From positions 1 through 64,000 of the forward strand of contig WBZZ01003655.1 of assembly GCA_019918135.1 (NCBI GenBank): a DNA stretch of 64,000 bases, in the 5' to 3' direction. Each line of letters begins with the position of its first letter. Position 1 is the stretch's first letter. The stretch is from Paulinella micropora (lineage: Eukaryota; Cercozoa; Imbricatea; Euglyphida; Paulinellidae). This document shows positions 53,601 to 62,335 of this stretch, one piece after another. A model generated the notes under the pieces. It was not told the DNA's origin. It made no database searches and saw only the letters and a program-made list of their open reading frames with translations. The translations under genes were made by a program, and so were the position numbers.

Positions 53601-53713
53601 GGGCCAAGGGAGAACGTGCCTTTCCCTCCCCCCGGCCTCTCTTTTTCCAAATGAGTTTTTGTAACAGAAAAATATAAGAAGAGAGCTCACCCATGTCCGG
53701 TTTAATCATTGAA

Positions 53714-54958
53714 CTAGATACTCTGCTCCTTGTACCACTTCCAAATTTCCAAGAGCAAAATGTACATGGCGCTCTTGACACTGAATGCACTGTCCATGCT
53801 ATTATATGCGGGTTGGCAGGTGCTAAAGTCTGTGGCAACGTCTCTGCGCACACCCGACACCACCGCTACGTGACTCCCAGTTTCGGCCAGCAGCAACAAA
53901 GCCTGCCGCTCGGTATCTGTCTCGCTTTGCGGGCGAGAAGCCATGTGCACCAGGTAGCGATGGATGTCTACTCTCCGGTCTGCCACCACGACCAAACCGA
54001 AGCCCCTGTCGTACTTGCCGTTGCCATCGGCATCGCTGACATCCAGCAACACGCAGTACTGTGTCCCGTACTTACTGTCGACAAACGGGTACACAGCCAT
54101 GTGCGCAGCAATCGAACTGCCGAGCTGCACCCCCTTGCAGTTTCCATTGTTGTTTAGCAAAGCCCGCATAGCCGCTCGCAGATCGGCCGCTTCGTTGCTG
54201 TTGGGGTACTGAGCACTCGAGAACGAAGCTTTGGGCATGTAGCGGCTCTGATAGCATTCGGCTATCGCAACTAAGGTGGTGCGTCCGGAGACACAATCAA
54301 TAGTACCCGCGGAGGGGCTGCGCGCCGGGGAAGGAGAGGGGCTGGTTGTGGGGAGCAAGGGTCCTGCACACATGCCGGTGGTAGAATTTGCCACCCAGCC
54401 CGCGGCGCATTGTGCAGGAAAAACAGCTTTTAGAGGGTTGATCCACGCGGTGGGGCCAGGCAGGGAATCTTTTTTACGCACCGAGATTGCTTGTAAAACG
54501 TATATGAAATACCCGCTGGGAAGCTCCCCGGTTGCCAAACCCGTAGTGCAGACTTGGTCCTCCGGAATGCCGTTGATGAGCCGCCCATAGATAATATCGT
54601 ACCCTAAGAAAACGCAATCGCTGACAAGAGGAGTGACAGTCTTTAGAGGGGTGGTCCCGCTTTTGCTCATAGCATCCGCCAAAAGCCACGCGCGCCGGCA
54701 AGGCGCAGCCCCCCCGCCATAAGCAGCTTCGTTCGTTGAAGCGCCGTTGGCACAGGTGATCAATGCATCCAAGCTTGTACAGCTAGTGGATGTGCCGCGC
54801 CAGTCGAGCCAGTACGGTACAGGCAGCTTTGGTCGGGAAGTCGTATCAACAGGACTGCCAGTAGTACTAGAATTAGTGACAACCTTGCAAACAAAAGCGC
54901 CACCCACAAGCAGGGCCCGCACTAACACCCACCACCACACCATGGACGACCTCCGCAT
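53714..54958 (-). CDS. QWHGK-family glycoprotein, copy 6
   Basis: About 414 residues from the ATG at 54958 (MRRSSMVWWWVLVRALL); the frame is open further upstream, but paralogue comparison and the shared element place the start here. Layout as copy 5, with PYWLDWRGTSTSC, IYGRLINGIP, LPSGYFIYV, a full family C-terminus (YNSMDSAFSVKSAMYILLLE, ending WKWYKEQSI) and DADGNGKYDRGFG. Differences from copy 5 concentrate around the central FLGYDIIYGR region and the stalk. The protein lacks an anchor. It sits tandem with copy 5 on the same strand. Confidence 0.8.
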   Translation of the reverse strand: MRRSSMVWWWVLVRALLVGGAFVCKVVTNSSTTGSPVDTTSRPKLPVPYWLDWRGTSTSCTSLDALITCANGASTNEAAYGGGAAPCRRAWLLADAMSKSGTTPLKTVTPLVSDCVFLGYDIIYGRLINGIPEDQVCTTGLATGELPSGYFIYVLQAISVRKKDSLPGPTAWINPLKAVFPAQCAAGWVANSTTGMCAGPLLPTTSPSPSPARSPSAGTIDCVSGRTTLVAIAECYQSRYMPKASFSSAQYPNSNEAADLRAAMRALLNNNGNCKGVQLGSSIAAHMAVYPFVDSKYGTQYCVLLDVSDADGNGKYDRGFGLVVVADRRVDIHRYLVHMASRPQSETDTERQALLLLAETGSHVAVVSGVRRDVATDFSTCQPAYNSMDSAFSVKSAMYILLLEIWKWYKEQSI

Positions 54959-54969
54959 GGTCGCCGTTT

Positions 54970-55017
54970 GAATCAAACTTGTCTCTCGTTGCTTACCTCT
55001 ATAATCTACATATGTAC
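54970..55017 (-). promoter_or_regulatory. Shared upstream element of copies 5 and 6 (second instance)
   Basis: Minus strand TACATATGTAGATTATAGAG, then GTAAGCAACGAGAGACAAG, matching 53552-53600. The region beyond it holds C-runs and lies between divergent genes. Confidence 0.55.
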
Positions 55018-55170
55018 CAACAGGCCGCGCGCACGGTCTCTCGATAAGCGGGGGAGAAAAGCGGATAGAGGGGAGGAAGCGCCTTTTGCCCCCCCCCCCC
55101 TTCTTCTCTCCTCGGCCCCTCTTTTCCAAATGAGTTATGTAACAGAAAAGGAAAAGAAGAGAGCCCACCC

Positions 55171-57615
55171 ATGTCCAGTTTACTCATTGAACTACAGGAG
55201 CGGCTGGAACAGGTTTTGCTCGCCAGAGCCCAAAAACACACAGAATTGTGCGGCAGAGAATCGAACGATTGTCTGTTCGAGAATGCAGCGTCCGAGCCCA
55301 ACAGCTGGCTCGCCCAGGGCACACGACATATACTCATTTTCCCCAGCGACGACGAAGCCACCCTAGTGTACCGCTTCGGCTTTGCTGTGTACGACAGCGA
55401 GGATATGGCCAAGGCGCGCGTAAGGTGGGCAAACGCCATGCAGGACAGTGATATCGGTGCCGGCCAAGACAGCGTCTACAGCGAAGTGGAGCAGCGCGAG
55501 CTACAGGCCTTTGTGAGTTTCCTGCAAATTCGGGCCGTCGGTGGCCGAGGCCAGCTCAAGATGTCTGCTGACAATTCCAGCGTGTTGGGTGGTACATGCC
55601 AGGCTAGGCTCGAAACCGACAGGGCTTGTCTCCTGGCAAAAGTGGACAAGGCCATGGGGTCGCTTTTGCAGAGTCCCGGTGGGAAGCGGCGCGTGTACTT
55701 ATTTCGCGACAGGGCGGCGTACGCAGAGAGTAACCTGCTCGCCTGGTTAATCCGTAACGAAGGAAAGCACGAATTCTTGCTCGGCGCGTGGCGGGCGATT
55801 TACGCCACAATCAAGGGCTACGCGAGGCTTTTCCGGGAGCTGCTAATATCTGACCCTAAGGCCGATGCAGTGGTGGTCGATCCCGCGGCGACCGATTTCC
55901 TTGTGTACGACAAGAAAAGAGACGTCACCCGGATAGGTGTTTTATTCAGGAGTGCAAGCCTCACAAAGGAGGAGGCCCGTTCTGACTCGCCAGCCAGCGA
56001 GCTAAGCCCGTGGTCTCTAGAGCTGCTGAGCGATCAAAAGGTGCCCTCGCCAGGAGGAACAATCTGGCTGAGCGTGGGTGTGTTTGTTACCTTGCTAGCG
56101 AATTCCAAGGGCGACCTCAGCTCTTCTCCCGGGGCATTCCAAGCCGGGCTGCAGGTATTACAGGAGATCTTAAGCCGCGCTAGCACAGACCACGGCATTG
56201 CGTTGCCTGAGCTGCTGAAGGACGCTGTGGTATTGGTTGCCAGCCTGCGTTTTCAGGCGCGTGCATCTTATTCCTTCCTAGCCATACTTGGTCATCGTCT
56301 AAGCCAAGCGCAGGGTTTGCCTGTAGGGCTTGAGGCGCCGTCAACAAGCTCAGGCTCGCCCGCTCTCACCGGCGCGGTCGAGCGGTACCTAGGCTTGCTG
56401 CCCAGCGTTTTTGCTTGTAGGAAATGTGGCAAACTCGTGGACAATTTTGATAGGCTCATTCAAGGACTGCAGGCCGAAGCGAAAAGACATTCTGCACTAG
56501 GTTGGCTCACAACAGGCGATTTCGAAGACGCGCTGTACAACAAGCTCATGAGGGCAAGCTCGGGAGAAGGCAAGGCAGGGGTCCTGGACGGGAGGCTGTT
56601 GCTTTGGCAGCAGGAGGGGGCCAGGCGCACTGGCATTGTTACCTGCTGCCTCATACCTCATCACGAAATGCAAGACTCCGCTGGATATTTAAGCTGGACC
56701 GAGGCCTTGTATGCAAACCGAATAGGAGCATGCGAATCCGTACGTCTGGCGAGTATCGCCGAGAGCTCTAAACTCGCAAACAAGATGCTGACGGCCTTGA
56801 AACAGACAAAGGCAAGACGGACAGGGCTGCGAGCAAGCACCAGCCTGGCGTTCAGTCGCCTCCTCGGAGAAAGAAAGCAACGGGTCTATCTGGCCTGCTA
56901 CAGCCAGGCCAACGACAATGGCAGCCTGGCCGAATACTTGACGGACCACGAGGTAGCCAGGGAGGCGTGGCCGAAACTGTTCGAGCTCATGCAGAGATAT
57001 GCACGTTTGCTCTGCCAACGGGCCCAGAGCTCAGAGCCCTTGCTTCTGTTCGGGCGCTGGGACACCTCGCATGTTGCAGTGTACCGCTGTAGGGTGCGGG
57101 GCCGGGAGCTAGTCGAGGTCAGGCTCTTGGACTCCTTGCTGCCTGCAGAACAGCCCCTGTCCTTTCCAGAACCAACAACCTTGGACGAGGCAGCGCGCGT
57201 AGGCCTCTCTGCCGCAGGCGGAGAGGCTGCCCGCGACAGTTTGGCAGTTCTGTTCTACCTGACGTTGTTGGCCAACGGGACTCAATACTTCCCCTCCGAG
57301 GTCATTGGCAATAAGAATAGCCGCGATTGCGCGCTGGCGCCGCTGATCAGGGCGCTCCGCGACAGCGTTGTTGCAGAGTTCTGGGAAGCCTTGCTGCGCC
57401 AAGCCGGAGACCTAGCAGCAATGCTAGGTATAGCGAGCGAGCACGGGCTTAAGCAACTGACACTTATTGGAGCCTTGGCCAACCAGCCTGGGCGGGCGCG
57501 ATCTACCCCGGGGGCTGTCCTGAAAGTCTTTTGGAAAAACCAAAAACTTGGGGGGACCCTCCCTCCCTCTACCCATGGGCCTCTCCCGCTTTCTCTTTTC
57601 AAACCCAACACTTGA
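55171..57615 (+). CDS. Protein with two pseudokinase-like regions
   Basis: An 814-residue protein. Two segments of similar order resemble degenerate kinase folds. The first (about 172-330) has RRVYLFRDRAAYAESNLLAWL (hinge-like), a long helix, then VVVDPAATDFLVYDKKRDV, aligning with the catalytic-loop pattern (Asp-x4-Asp/Asn) of the kinase-like protein at 24183-25796. The second (about 570-735) has RVYLACYSQANDNGSLAEYL, a helix MQRYARLLCQRA, LLLFGRWDTSHVAVYR, and VRLLDSLLP at the DFG position. Both share a LFYLTLLANGTQ or FVTLLANSKG helix. Key catalytic residues are poorly kept, so it is probably non-catalytic. A CRKCGK pair near 420 may bind metal. The kinase reading is inference from pattern; no signal or membrane segment. 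Confidence 0.5.
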   Translation: MSSLLIELQERLEQVLLARAQKHTELCGRESNDCLFENAASEPNSWLAQGTRHILIFPSDDEATLVYRFGFAVYDSEDMAKARVRWANAMQDSDIGAGQDSVYSEVEQRELQAFVSFLQIRAVGGRGQLKMSADNSSVLGGTCQARLETDRACLLAKVDKAMGSLLQSPGGKRRVYLFRDRAAYAESNLLAWLIRNEGKHEFLLGAWRAIYATIKGYARLFRELLISDPKADAVVVDPAATDFLVYDKKRDVTRIGVLFRSASLTKEEARSDSPASELSPWSLELLSDQKVPSPGGTIWLSVGVFVTLLANSKGDLSSSPGAFQAGLQVLQEILSRASTDHGIALPELLKDAVVLVASLRFQARASYSFLAILGHRLSQAQGLPVGLEAPSTSSGSPALTGAVERYLGLLPSVFACRKCGKLVDNFDRLIQGLQAEAKRHSALGWLTTGDFEDALYNKLMRASSGEGKAGVLDGRLLLWQQEGARRTGIVTCCLIPHHEMQDSAGYLSWTEALYANRIGACESVRLASIAESSKLANKMLTALKQTKARRTGLRASTSLAFSRLLGERKQRVYLACYSQANDNGSLAEYLTDHEVAREAWPKLFELMQRYARLLCQRAQSSEPLLLFGRWDTSHVAVYRCRVRGRELVEVRLLDSLLPAEQPLSFPEPTTLDEAARVGLSAAGGEAARDSLAVLFYLTLLANGTQYFPSEVIGNKNSRDCALAPLIRALRDSVVAEFWEALLRQAGDLAAMLGIASEHGLKQLTLIGALANQPGRARSTPGAVLKVFWKNQKLGGTLPPSTHGPLPLSLFKPNT

Positions 57616-57804
57616 AAAACCTAAAAATAATAACAAGAAGACCAACAAGACCCCAGGAAGTGTATGATAATAACAAATCTCATCTAAGGCTTAAAAGTTT
57701 GGTAGAGCTTTTATTTACTTTTTTTAAATTATTTTTGTAAAACAACTTATGTCTTAAAAATTTTCCCCCCTCAAAAAAAAGAATGGTCCTTTGTGGCTGC
57801 TTAC
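57616..57804. terminator. A/T-rich shared 3' region
   Basis: Between convergent genes, with AAAAATAATAACAAG and TTTTTTTAAATTATTTTTG. Plausible end signals for both strands; no gene. Confidence 0.45.
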
Positions 57805-59661
57805 CTACTGCATGTACCACGCGTACACCTCGGAAGCCAGAACATAGAAAGCAGAGGTGTTGTCATACACGCCGTCAGTGCTGTTGTAATTGATATTGCA
57901 TTTGCTGCGGTCACTCGTCACGTCTCTGCGCGCCCCTGCCACCAGACCCACGTGCCCCCCGGTCTCGGCCAACAGACGCATGGCCTGTACCTCGGTGTTA
58001 GTCTCCGAAACAGGGTGCGGGGCGCTATGAACCAGGTAGCGGTGAATGTCTTGGCGCCGGTTGGCTACTGCCACAAACCCAAAGCTCGAGTCGAACTTGC
58101 CGTCCCCGTTGGCATCTCTGGTATCCATCAACAAACAGTACTGAGCCCCGTACGTACTGTCAGTAAACAAGAAAACCGACATGTTGGCACTGATAGCACT
58201 GCCGAGACTCACTCCCCTGCAATTCCCGTCGTTGTCAAGCAAGGCACGCACGGCTTGCCTCAGGTCGCTGGCCTCGTTGTTGTTCGGATTTATTGACGCT
58301 GACGTCGAACTCCTGGGCAAAATGCGCTTACTGTAACAATCGGCCACGGTGCTCAGATTAGTCGCATTTATTACGCAATTGATAATACCGTTACCAGCCG
58401 TCGTCGGTGATAAGCTTGGCACGGGCTGCGGGGATGAGCTGGGTGAGGAATTTGATGCCAGACTGCACATGCGACTGACGGCATTCTCGACCCAACCGGC
58501 GGCACACTGAGTAGGATATACAAGCTTGAGAGACTGGATCCACCTTTCCCCTAGGTTCGATCGTAGACTCAGTTCCTGCTCGATGGTTAGAAACCTTCCT
58601 GTCGGGAGCACGTTATCAGCGAGCGCCAGACTGCATACCTGGTCGTTTCGGATGCCGTTGAGTAGCCGGCCCAGAATGTTGTCTTGCGCTCTCAGGCTAG
58701 TGCACGTATTCCCAGGTATAAAAGTACTAAAGTTCATGTTGGGGTTGCTATTGTTCATGGCGACTGCCAGCGAGGTTGCGTGCGCGCAGGGGGCGCCGGC
58801 CCCTACGTAAGATGCACCGTCTGTTGGTTGTGCGTTTCCGCACGAAATGAACGCAGCCAACGTACTGCAGCTAGTAGATTTCCCGTGCCATTGCAACCAG
58901 TATGCCGACGGTTTGGGGGCAGCGCTAGAGCTGGCGCTGGGCGTTGTGCTAGGGCTGGCGCTGGGCGTTGCGCTGGGGCTGGTAGTGCTAGCGCGGCTCG
59001 GGCTGGTAGTGCTAGTGCGGCTCGGGCTACCACTGCCGGCAAGGCTCGAGCTGGCACTAGTTGTAGCGCTAAGGCTGGCACTGCTAGTACTGCTGGGACT
59101 GGTGGCGGTGGGCGTAGCGCTGGGCGTAGCGCTAAGGCTGACGACGCTGGGGCTAACGCTAGGGGTAGTAGCGCTGGGCGTAGCGCTCGGGCTGAAAGTG
59201 ATGGTACTACTCGGGCTGGCTGTATCGCTCGGGCTGGCAGTGATGGTACTACTCGAGCTGGCTGTATCGCTCGCACTGACAGTACTGCTTTTACTAGCAC
59301 TGGGTGTGTTGCTTTTGCTGGCACTAGACGTGCTGCTCTTGCTGGCACTGGGTGTGTTGCTCTTGCTGGCACTGGGTGTGCTGCTCTTGCTGGCACTGGG
59401 TGTGCTGCTCTTGCTGGCACTGGGTGTGCTGCTCTTGCTGGCACTGGGTGTGCTGCTCTTGCTGGCACTGGGTGTGCTGCTCTTGCTGGCACTGGGTGTG
59501 CTGCTCTTGCTGGCGCTGGGTGTGCTACTCTTGCTGGCGCTGAGACCAGCATTGCTTGGGCTAGTTGTGACGCTCTGGCTAGCATTGTAGAGAGCTGCAG
59601 GCTCGCACCAGAAAGCGCAACCCAGTGCCAACAGCCAAGGCCATACTAATAGCTTTTTCAT
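57805..59661 (-). CDS. QWHGK-family glycoprotein with long Ser/Thr stalk, copy 7
   Basis: A 618-residue protein from the ATG at 59661. Signal peptide (MKKLLVWPWLLALGCAFW), then a stalk of about 240 residues. The stalk opens with about nine copies of an 8-residue unit SASKSSTP, followed by SPSATPSATP-type variants. The core begins AYWLQWHGKSTSC and keeps all family landmarks: AFISCGN, ILGRLLNGIR, LPTGRFLTIEQ, YPTQCAAGW, IINCVINATNL, LLDNDGNCRGV, YGAQYCLLMD, DANGDGKFDSSFG, DIHRYLVHSAPHP and HVGLVAGARRD. The stalk should be heavily O-glycosylated and would lift the core off a surface. It has no anchor, so it may be held non-covalently. Confidence 0.8.
   Translation of the reverse strand: MKKLLVWPWLLALGCAFWCEPAALYNASQSVTTSPSNAGLSASKSSTPSASKSSTPSASKSSTPSASKSSTPSASKSSTPSASKSSTPSASKSSTPSASKSNTPSASKSSTSSASKSNTPSASKSSTVSASDTASSSSTITASPSDTASPSSTITFSPSATPSATTPSVSPSVVSLSATPSATPTATSPSSTSSASLSATTSASSSLAGSGSPSRTSTTSPSRASTTSPSATPSASPSTTPSASSSAAPKPSAYWLQWHGKSTSCSTLAAFISCGNAQPTDGASYVGAGAPCAHATSLAVAMNNSNPNMNFSTFIPGNTCTSLRAQDNILGRLLNGIRNDQVCSLALADNVLPTGRFLTIEQELSLRSNLGERWIQSLKLVYPTQCAAGWVENAVSRMCSLASNSSPSSSPQPVPSLSPTTAGNGIINCVINATNLSTVADCYSKRILPRSSTSASINPNNNEASDLRQAVRALLDNDGNCRGVSLGSAISANMSVFLFTDSTYGAQYCLLMDTRDANGDGKFDSSFGFVAVANRRQDIHRYLVHSAPHPVSETNTEVQAMRLLAETGGHVGLVAGARRDVTSDRSKCNINYNSTDGVYDNTSAFYVLASEVYAWYMQ
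59290..59560 (-). repeat. 24-bp tandem array in the copy 7 stalk
   Basis: A 24-base unit (sense SASKSSTP), about nine to eleven near-identical copies, flanked by degenerate versions. Long frames on the opposite strand here are by-products of the array. Confidence 0.8.
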
Positions 59662-59679
59662 TTTAAACGTCCTGCCGCG

Positions 59680-59712
59680 GAGCCTCGCTCCTTTACTTTA
59701 TGTATATAAAGG
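59680..59712 (-). promoter_or_regulatory. TATA-like upstream element of copy 7
   Basis: Minus strand TTTATATACATAAAGTAAAG then GAGCGAGG, 35-45 bases before the ATG. A related arrangement (TAATATACAGAATAAAGGAG, then CGAC) lies before copy 8. Confidence 0.45.
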
Positions 59713-59894
59713 TCCTTGCCCTAAAGCGCCGCGCCACTGACCTTTTCCCGTACTCCTCTTCTCCTTCCCCCCTCACCCCCTTCCTCTCTTCCACTTGCAT
59801 TTGGTCTCCCCTTGCCCCCCCCCCTTCCCCCTTGTTTTGGTTGTTAGAGAACGCTTTAATTAAACAAGAAACACGTTTTTATCAAACTGCTTAC
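59713..59894. other. C-rich spacer and end signal
   Basis: C-runs (59765-59830) upstream of copy 7, hence G-rich in sense, then CTTTAATTAAACAAG at 59857-59871, probably the end signal of copy 8. Confidence 0.45.
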
Positions 59895-61940
59895 TTATTG
59901 CATGTACCACGCGTACACCTCGGAAGCCAGAACATAGAAAGCAGAGGTGTTGTCATACACGCCGTCAGTGCTGTTGTAAGCGTTATTGCATTTGCTGCGG
60001 TCACCCGTCGCGTCCCTGCGCGCCCCGGCCACCAGACCCACGTGCCCTCCGGTCTCGGCCAACAGACGCATGGCCTGTACTTCGGTGTTAACCTCCGAGG
60101 CAGGGTGCGGGGCGCTATGAACCAGGTAGCGATGAATGTCTTGGCGCCGGTTCGCTACTGCCACAAACCCAAAGCCCGAGTCGAACTTGCCGTCCCCGTT
60201 GGCATCTCCGGTATCCATCAGCAAGCAGTACTGAGCACCGTACGTACTGTCAGTAAACAGGAAAACCGACATGTTGGCACTGATAGCACTGCCGAGCGTC
60301 ACTCCCCTGCAATTCCCATCGTTGTCAAGCAAGGCACGCACGGCTTGCCTCAGGTCGATTGCCTCGTTGTTGTTCGGATTTATCGGTGCTGCCGTCGAAC
60401 CCCTGGGCAAATAGCGCGTACTGTAGCAAGCAGCCACGGCGCTCAGATTGGTTGCTCCACTTACGCAATTGATACTATTGCTACCAGCCGTTGTTGGCGA
60501 GGAACTCGGCAAAGGCTGAGGGGATGGACTAGGGGAGGAACTCGATGCTAGACTGCACATGCGACTGACGGAATTCTCGACCCAGCCGGCGGCACACTGG
60601 GTAGGGTATACATCCTTGAGAGACTGGATCCACGCGACCCCTAGGGCAGTTCGTAGATTCGACGCCTGCTCTATGGTTAGGAACTGTCCTGTCGGGAGCA
60701 CGTTATCAGCGAGCGCCTGGCTGCATACCTGGTCGTTTCGGATGCCGTTGAGTAGCCGGCCCAGAATGTTGTCTTGCGCCCTCAGGCTAGTGCACGTATT
60801 CCCAGGTGTAAAAGTACCAAACTTCATGGATGGGTTGCTGTTGTTCATGGCGACTGCTAGCGAGGTCGCTCGCGCGCAGGGGGCGCCGGCCCCTACGTAA
60901 GATGCATCGTCTGTTGGCTGTGCATTCCCACACGACATGAACGCATCCAACGCACTGCAGCTGGTGGATTTCCCGTGCCATTGCAACCAGTATGCCGACG
61001 GTTTGGGGACAGCGCTAGAGCTGGCGCTAGGGCTGGCGCTGCTAGTACTGCTCGAACTGACGCTCGGCGTGACGCTAAGGCTGGCACTGCTAGTAATGCT
61101 CTGGCTCGCGCTGGGCGTGACGCTGAGGCTGGCACTGGGCGTGACGCTGAGGCTGGCGCTGGGCGTGACGCTGAGGCTGGCACTGGGCGTGACGCTGAGG
61201 CTGGCGCTGGGCGTGACGCTGAGGCTGGCACTGGGCGTGACGACGCTGAGGCTGGCGCTGGGCGTGACGACGCTGAGGCTGGCGCTGGGCGTGACACTAA
61301 GGCTGGCACTGGGCGTGATGCTAGTGCTGGCACTGCTAGTACTGCTCAGGCTGTCACTGTGCGTAGCGCTAGGAGTGCCGCTGGGCGTAACGTTAAGGCT
61401 GGCACTACTAGTACTGCTCGGGTCGACACTGGGGGCGTTGCTCTGGCTGCCGTCGGGCGTAGCGCTAGGGCTGACACTGCTAATGCTGCTCGGACTTCCG
61501 CTGGGCGTAGGGCTAAAGCTGGCACTGCTAGTAATGCTCGTGCTTGCGCTTGGCGTAGCGCTAGGAGTGCTGCTAGGCGTGACGTTAAGGCTGGTACTGC
61601 TAGTACTGCTCGGGCCGACACTGGGGGTGTTGCTCTGGCTGCCGTCGGGCTTAGCACTAGGGCTGACACTGCTAGTAATGCTGAGGCTGGCACTGGGCGT
61701 GACGCTAAGGCTGGCGCTGGGCGTACTGCTCAGGCTGCCAGTGGGAGTATTGCTCTGGCTGGCGCTGGGAGTACTGGTAGTTAGACTAGTCAAGGCGCTT
61801 TGACTAGCATTAGGGAGAGTCGCGCTGTCGGCGGGGCTGGCAGTGCTGCTAGCAAAAGGGGTCGCCCAATCAACTGCAGGCTCGCACCAGAAAGCACACC
61901 CTACCGCCAAAAGCCAAGACCATACTAATAGCTTTCTCAT
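59895..61940 (-). CDS. QWHGK-family glycoprotein with long Ser/Thr stalk, copy 8
   Basis: About 681 residues from the ATG at 61940 (MRKLLVWSWLLAVGCAFW signal peptide). The stalk is about 300 residues and uses different units from copy 7: SLSVTPSA and SLSITSSAS-type repeats with six or more near-identical SASLSVTP copies around residues 225-275, and longer imperfect units (SQSNTPSVGPSSTSS) before them. The core (AYWLQWHGKSTSC to the C-terminal YAWYMQ) is very similar to copy 7, including SGFGFVAVANRRQDIHRYL. So the core is conserved while the stalk has been rebuilt. It is the last gene before the right-hand repeat tract. Confidence 0.8.
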   Translation of the reverse strand: MRKLLVWSWLLAVGCAFWCEPAVDWATPFASSTASPADSATLPNASQSALTSLTTSTPSASQSNTPTGSLSSTPSASLSVTPSASLSITSSVSPSAKPDGSQSNTPSVGPSSTSSTSLNVTPSSTPSATPSASTSITSSASFSPTPSGSPSSISSVSPSATPDGSQSNAPSVDPSSTSSASLNVTPSGTPSATHSDSLSSTSSASTSITPSASLSVTPSASLSVVTPSASLSVVTPSASLSVTPSASLSVTPSASLSVTPSASLSVTPSASLSVTPSASQSITSSASLSVTPSVSSSSTSSASPSASSSAVPKPSAYWLQWHGKSTSCSALDAFMSCGNAQPTDDASYVGAGAPCARATSLAVAMNNSNPSMKFGTFTPGNTCTSLRAQDNILGRLLNGIRNDQVCSQALADNVLPTGQFLTIEQASNLRTALGVAWIQSLKDVYPTQCAAGWVENSVSRMCSLASSSSPSPSPQPLPSSSPTTAGSNSINCVSGATNLSAVAACYSTRYLPRGSTAAPINPNNNEAIDLRQAVRALLDNDGNCRGVTLGSAISANMSVFLFTDSTYGAQYCLLMDTGDANGDGKFDSGFGFVAVANRRQDIHRYLVHSAPHPASEVNTEVQAMRLLAETGGHVGLVAGARRDATGDRSKCNNAYNSTDGVYDNTSAFYVLASEVYAWYMQ
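61130..61320 (-). repeat. 24-bp tandem array in the copy 8 stalk
   Basis: Repeated GCTGGCACTGGGCGTGACGC-type units (sense SASLSVTP), about seven to eight copies, two of which carry an extra codon. Confidence 0.75.
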
Positions 61941-61965
61941 TACAAAAAGCACGCCGGGAGGAGTG

Positions 61966-61992
61966 TCGCTCCTTTATTCTGTATATTACAGG
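61966..61992 (-). promoter_or_regulatory. TATA-like upstream element of copy 8
   Basis: Minus strand CTGTAATATACAGAATAAAG, then GAGCGACAC. The AAAGGAGCGA part is shared with the element before copy 7. Confidence 0.45.
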
Positions 61993-62299
61993 TTTTGTTT
62001 AGGGGCATCTCGCCGCAGACCCCCCGACCCTGGCTTTATCCCCTTTCCCCTCCTTTCCCCTCCTTTCCCCCCCCCCCCCCCCCCGCCCCCCCGCCCCCGC
62101 CCCTTTCTCTTTCCGTCCCCCACTCTTTGTGTGCAAACTTTTGAATAAAAAAAAGTTTTATTGAACTATGAACAGGTCAAACTGGAGAGAGGCTCCTGCC
62201 TCCCCCCCTCGCCCCCTTTCGCACCAGAGCCCCAGTGTCGCCAAAATAGCAACTACTTTTGCACGCGAAAAAGGCAATGTTACCGGAAGCCCTGGATTG

Positions 62300-62335
62300 T
62301 CAAGTGTAAGACTTTGTCGAGCTTTTAATTAAAGA
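62300..62335 (+). repeat. Dispersed end-like repeat, type A, best-preserved copy
   Basis: TCAAGTGTAAGACTTTGTCG, then AGCTTTTAATTAAAG. It carries an intact TTAATTAAA like the end signals of genes. Confidence 0.75.

Noticed and set aside
58684-61803. Ala/Arg-rich or Leu-rich plus-strand frames opposite the stalks of copies 7 and 8
   Set aside because: They mirror the Ser/Thr repeat arrays; they have no independent start, end signal or non-repeat domain.
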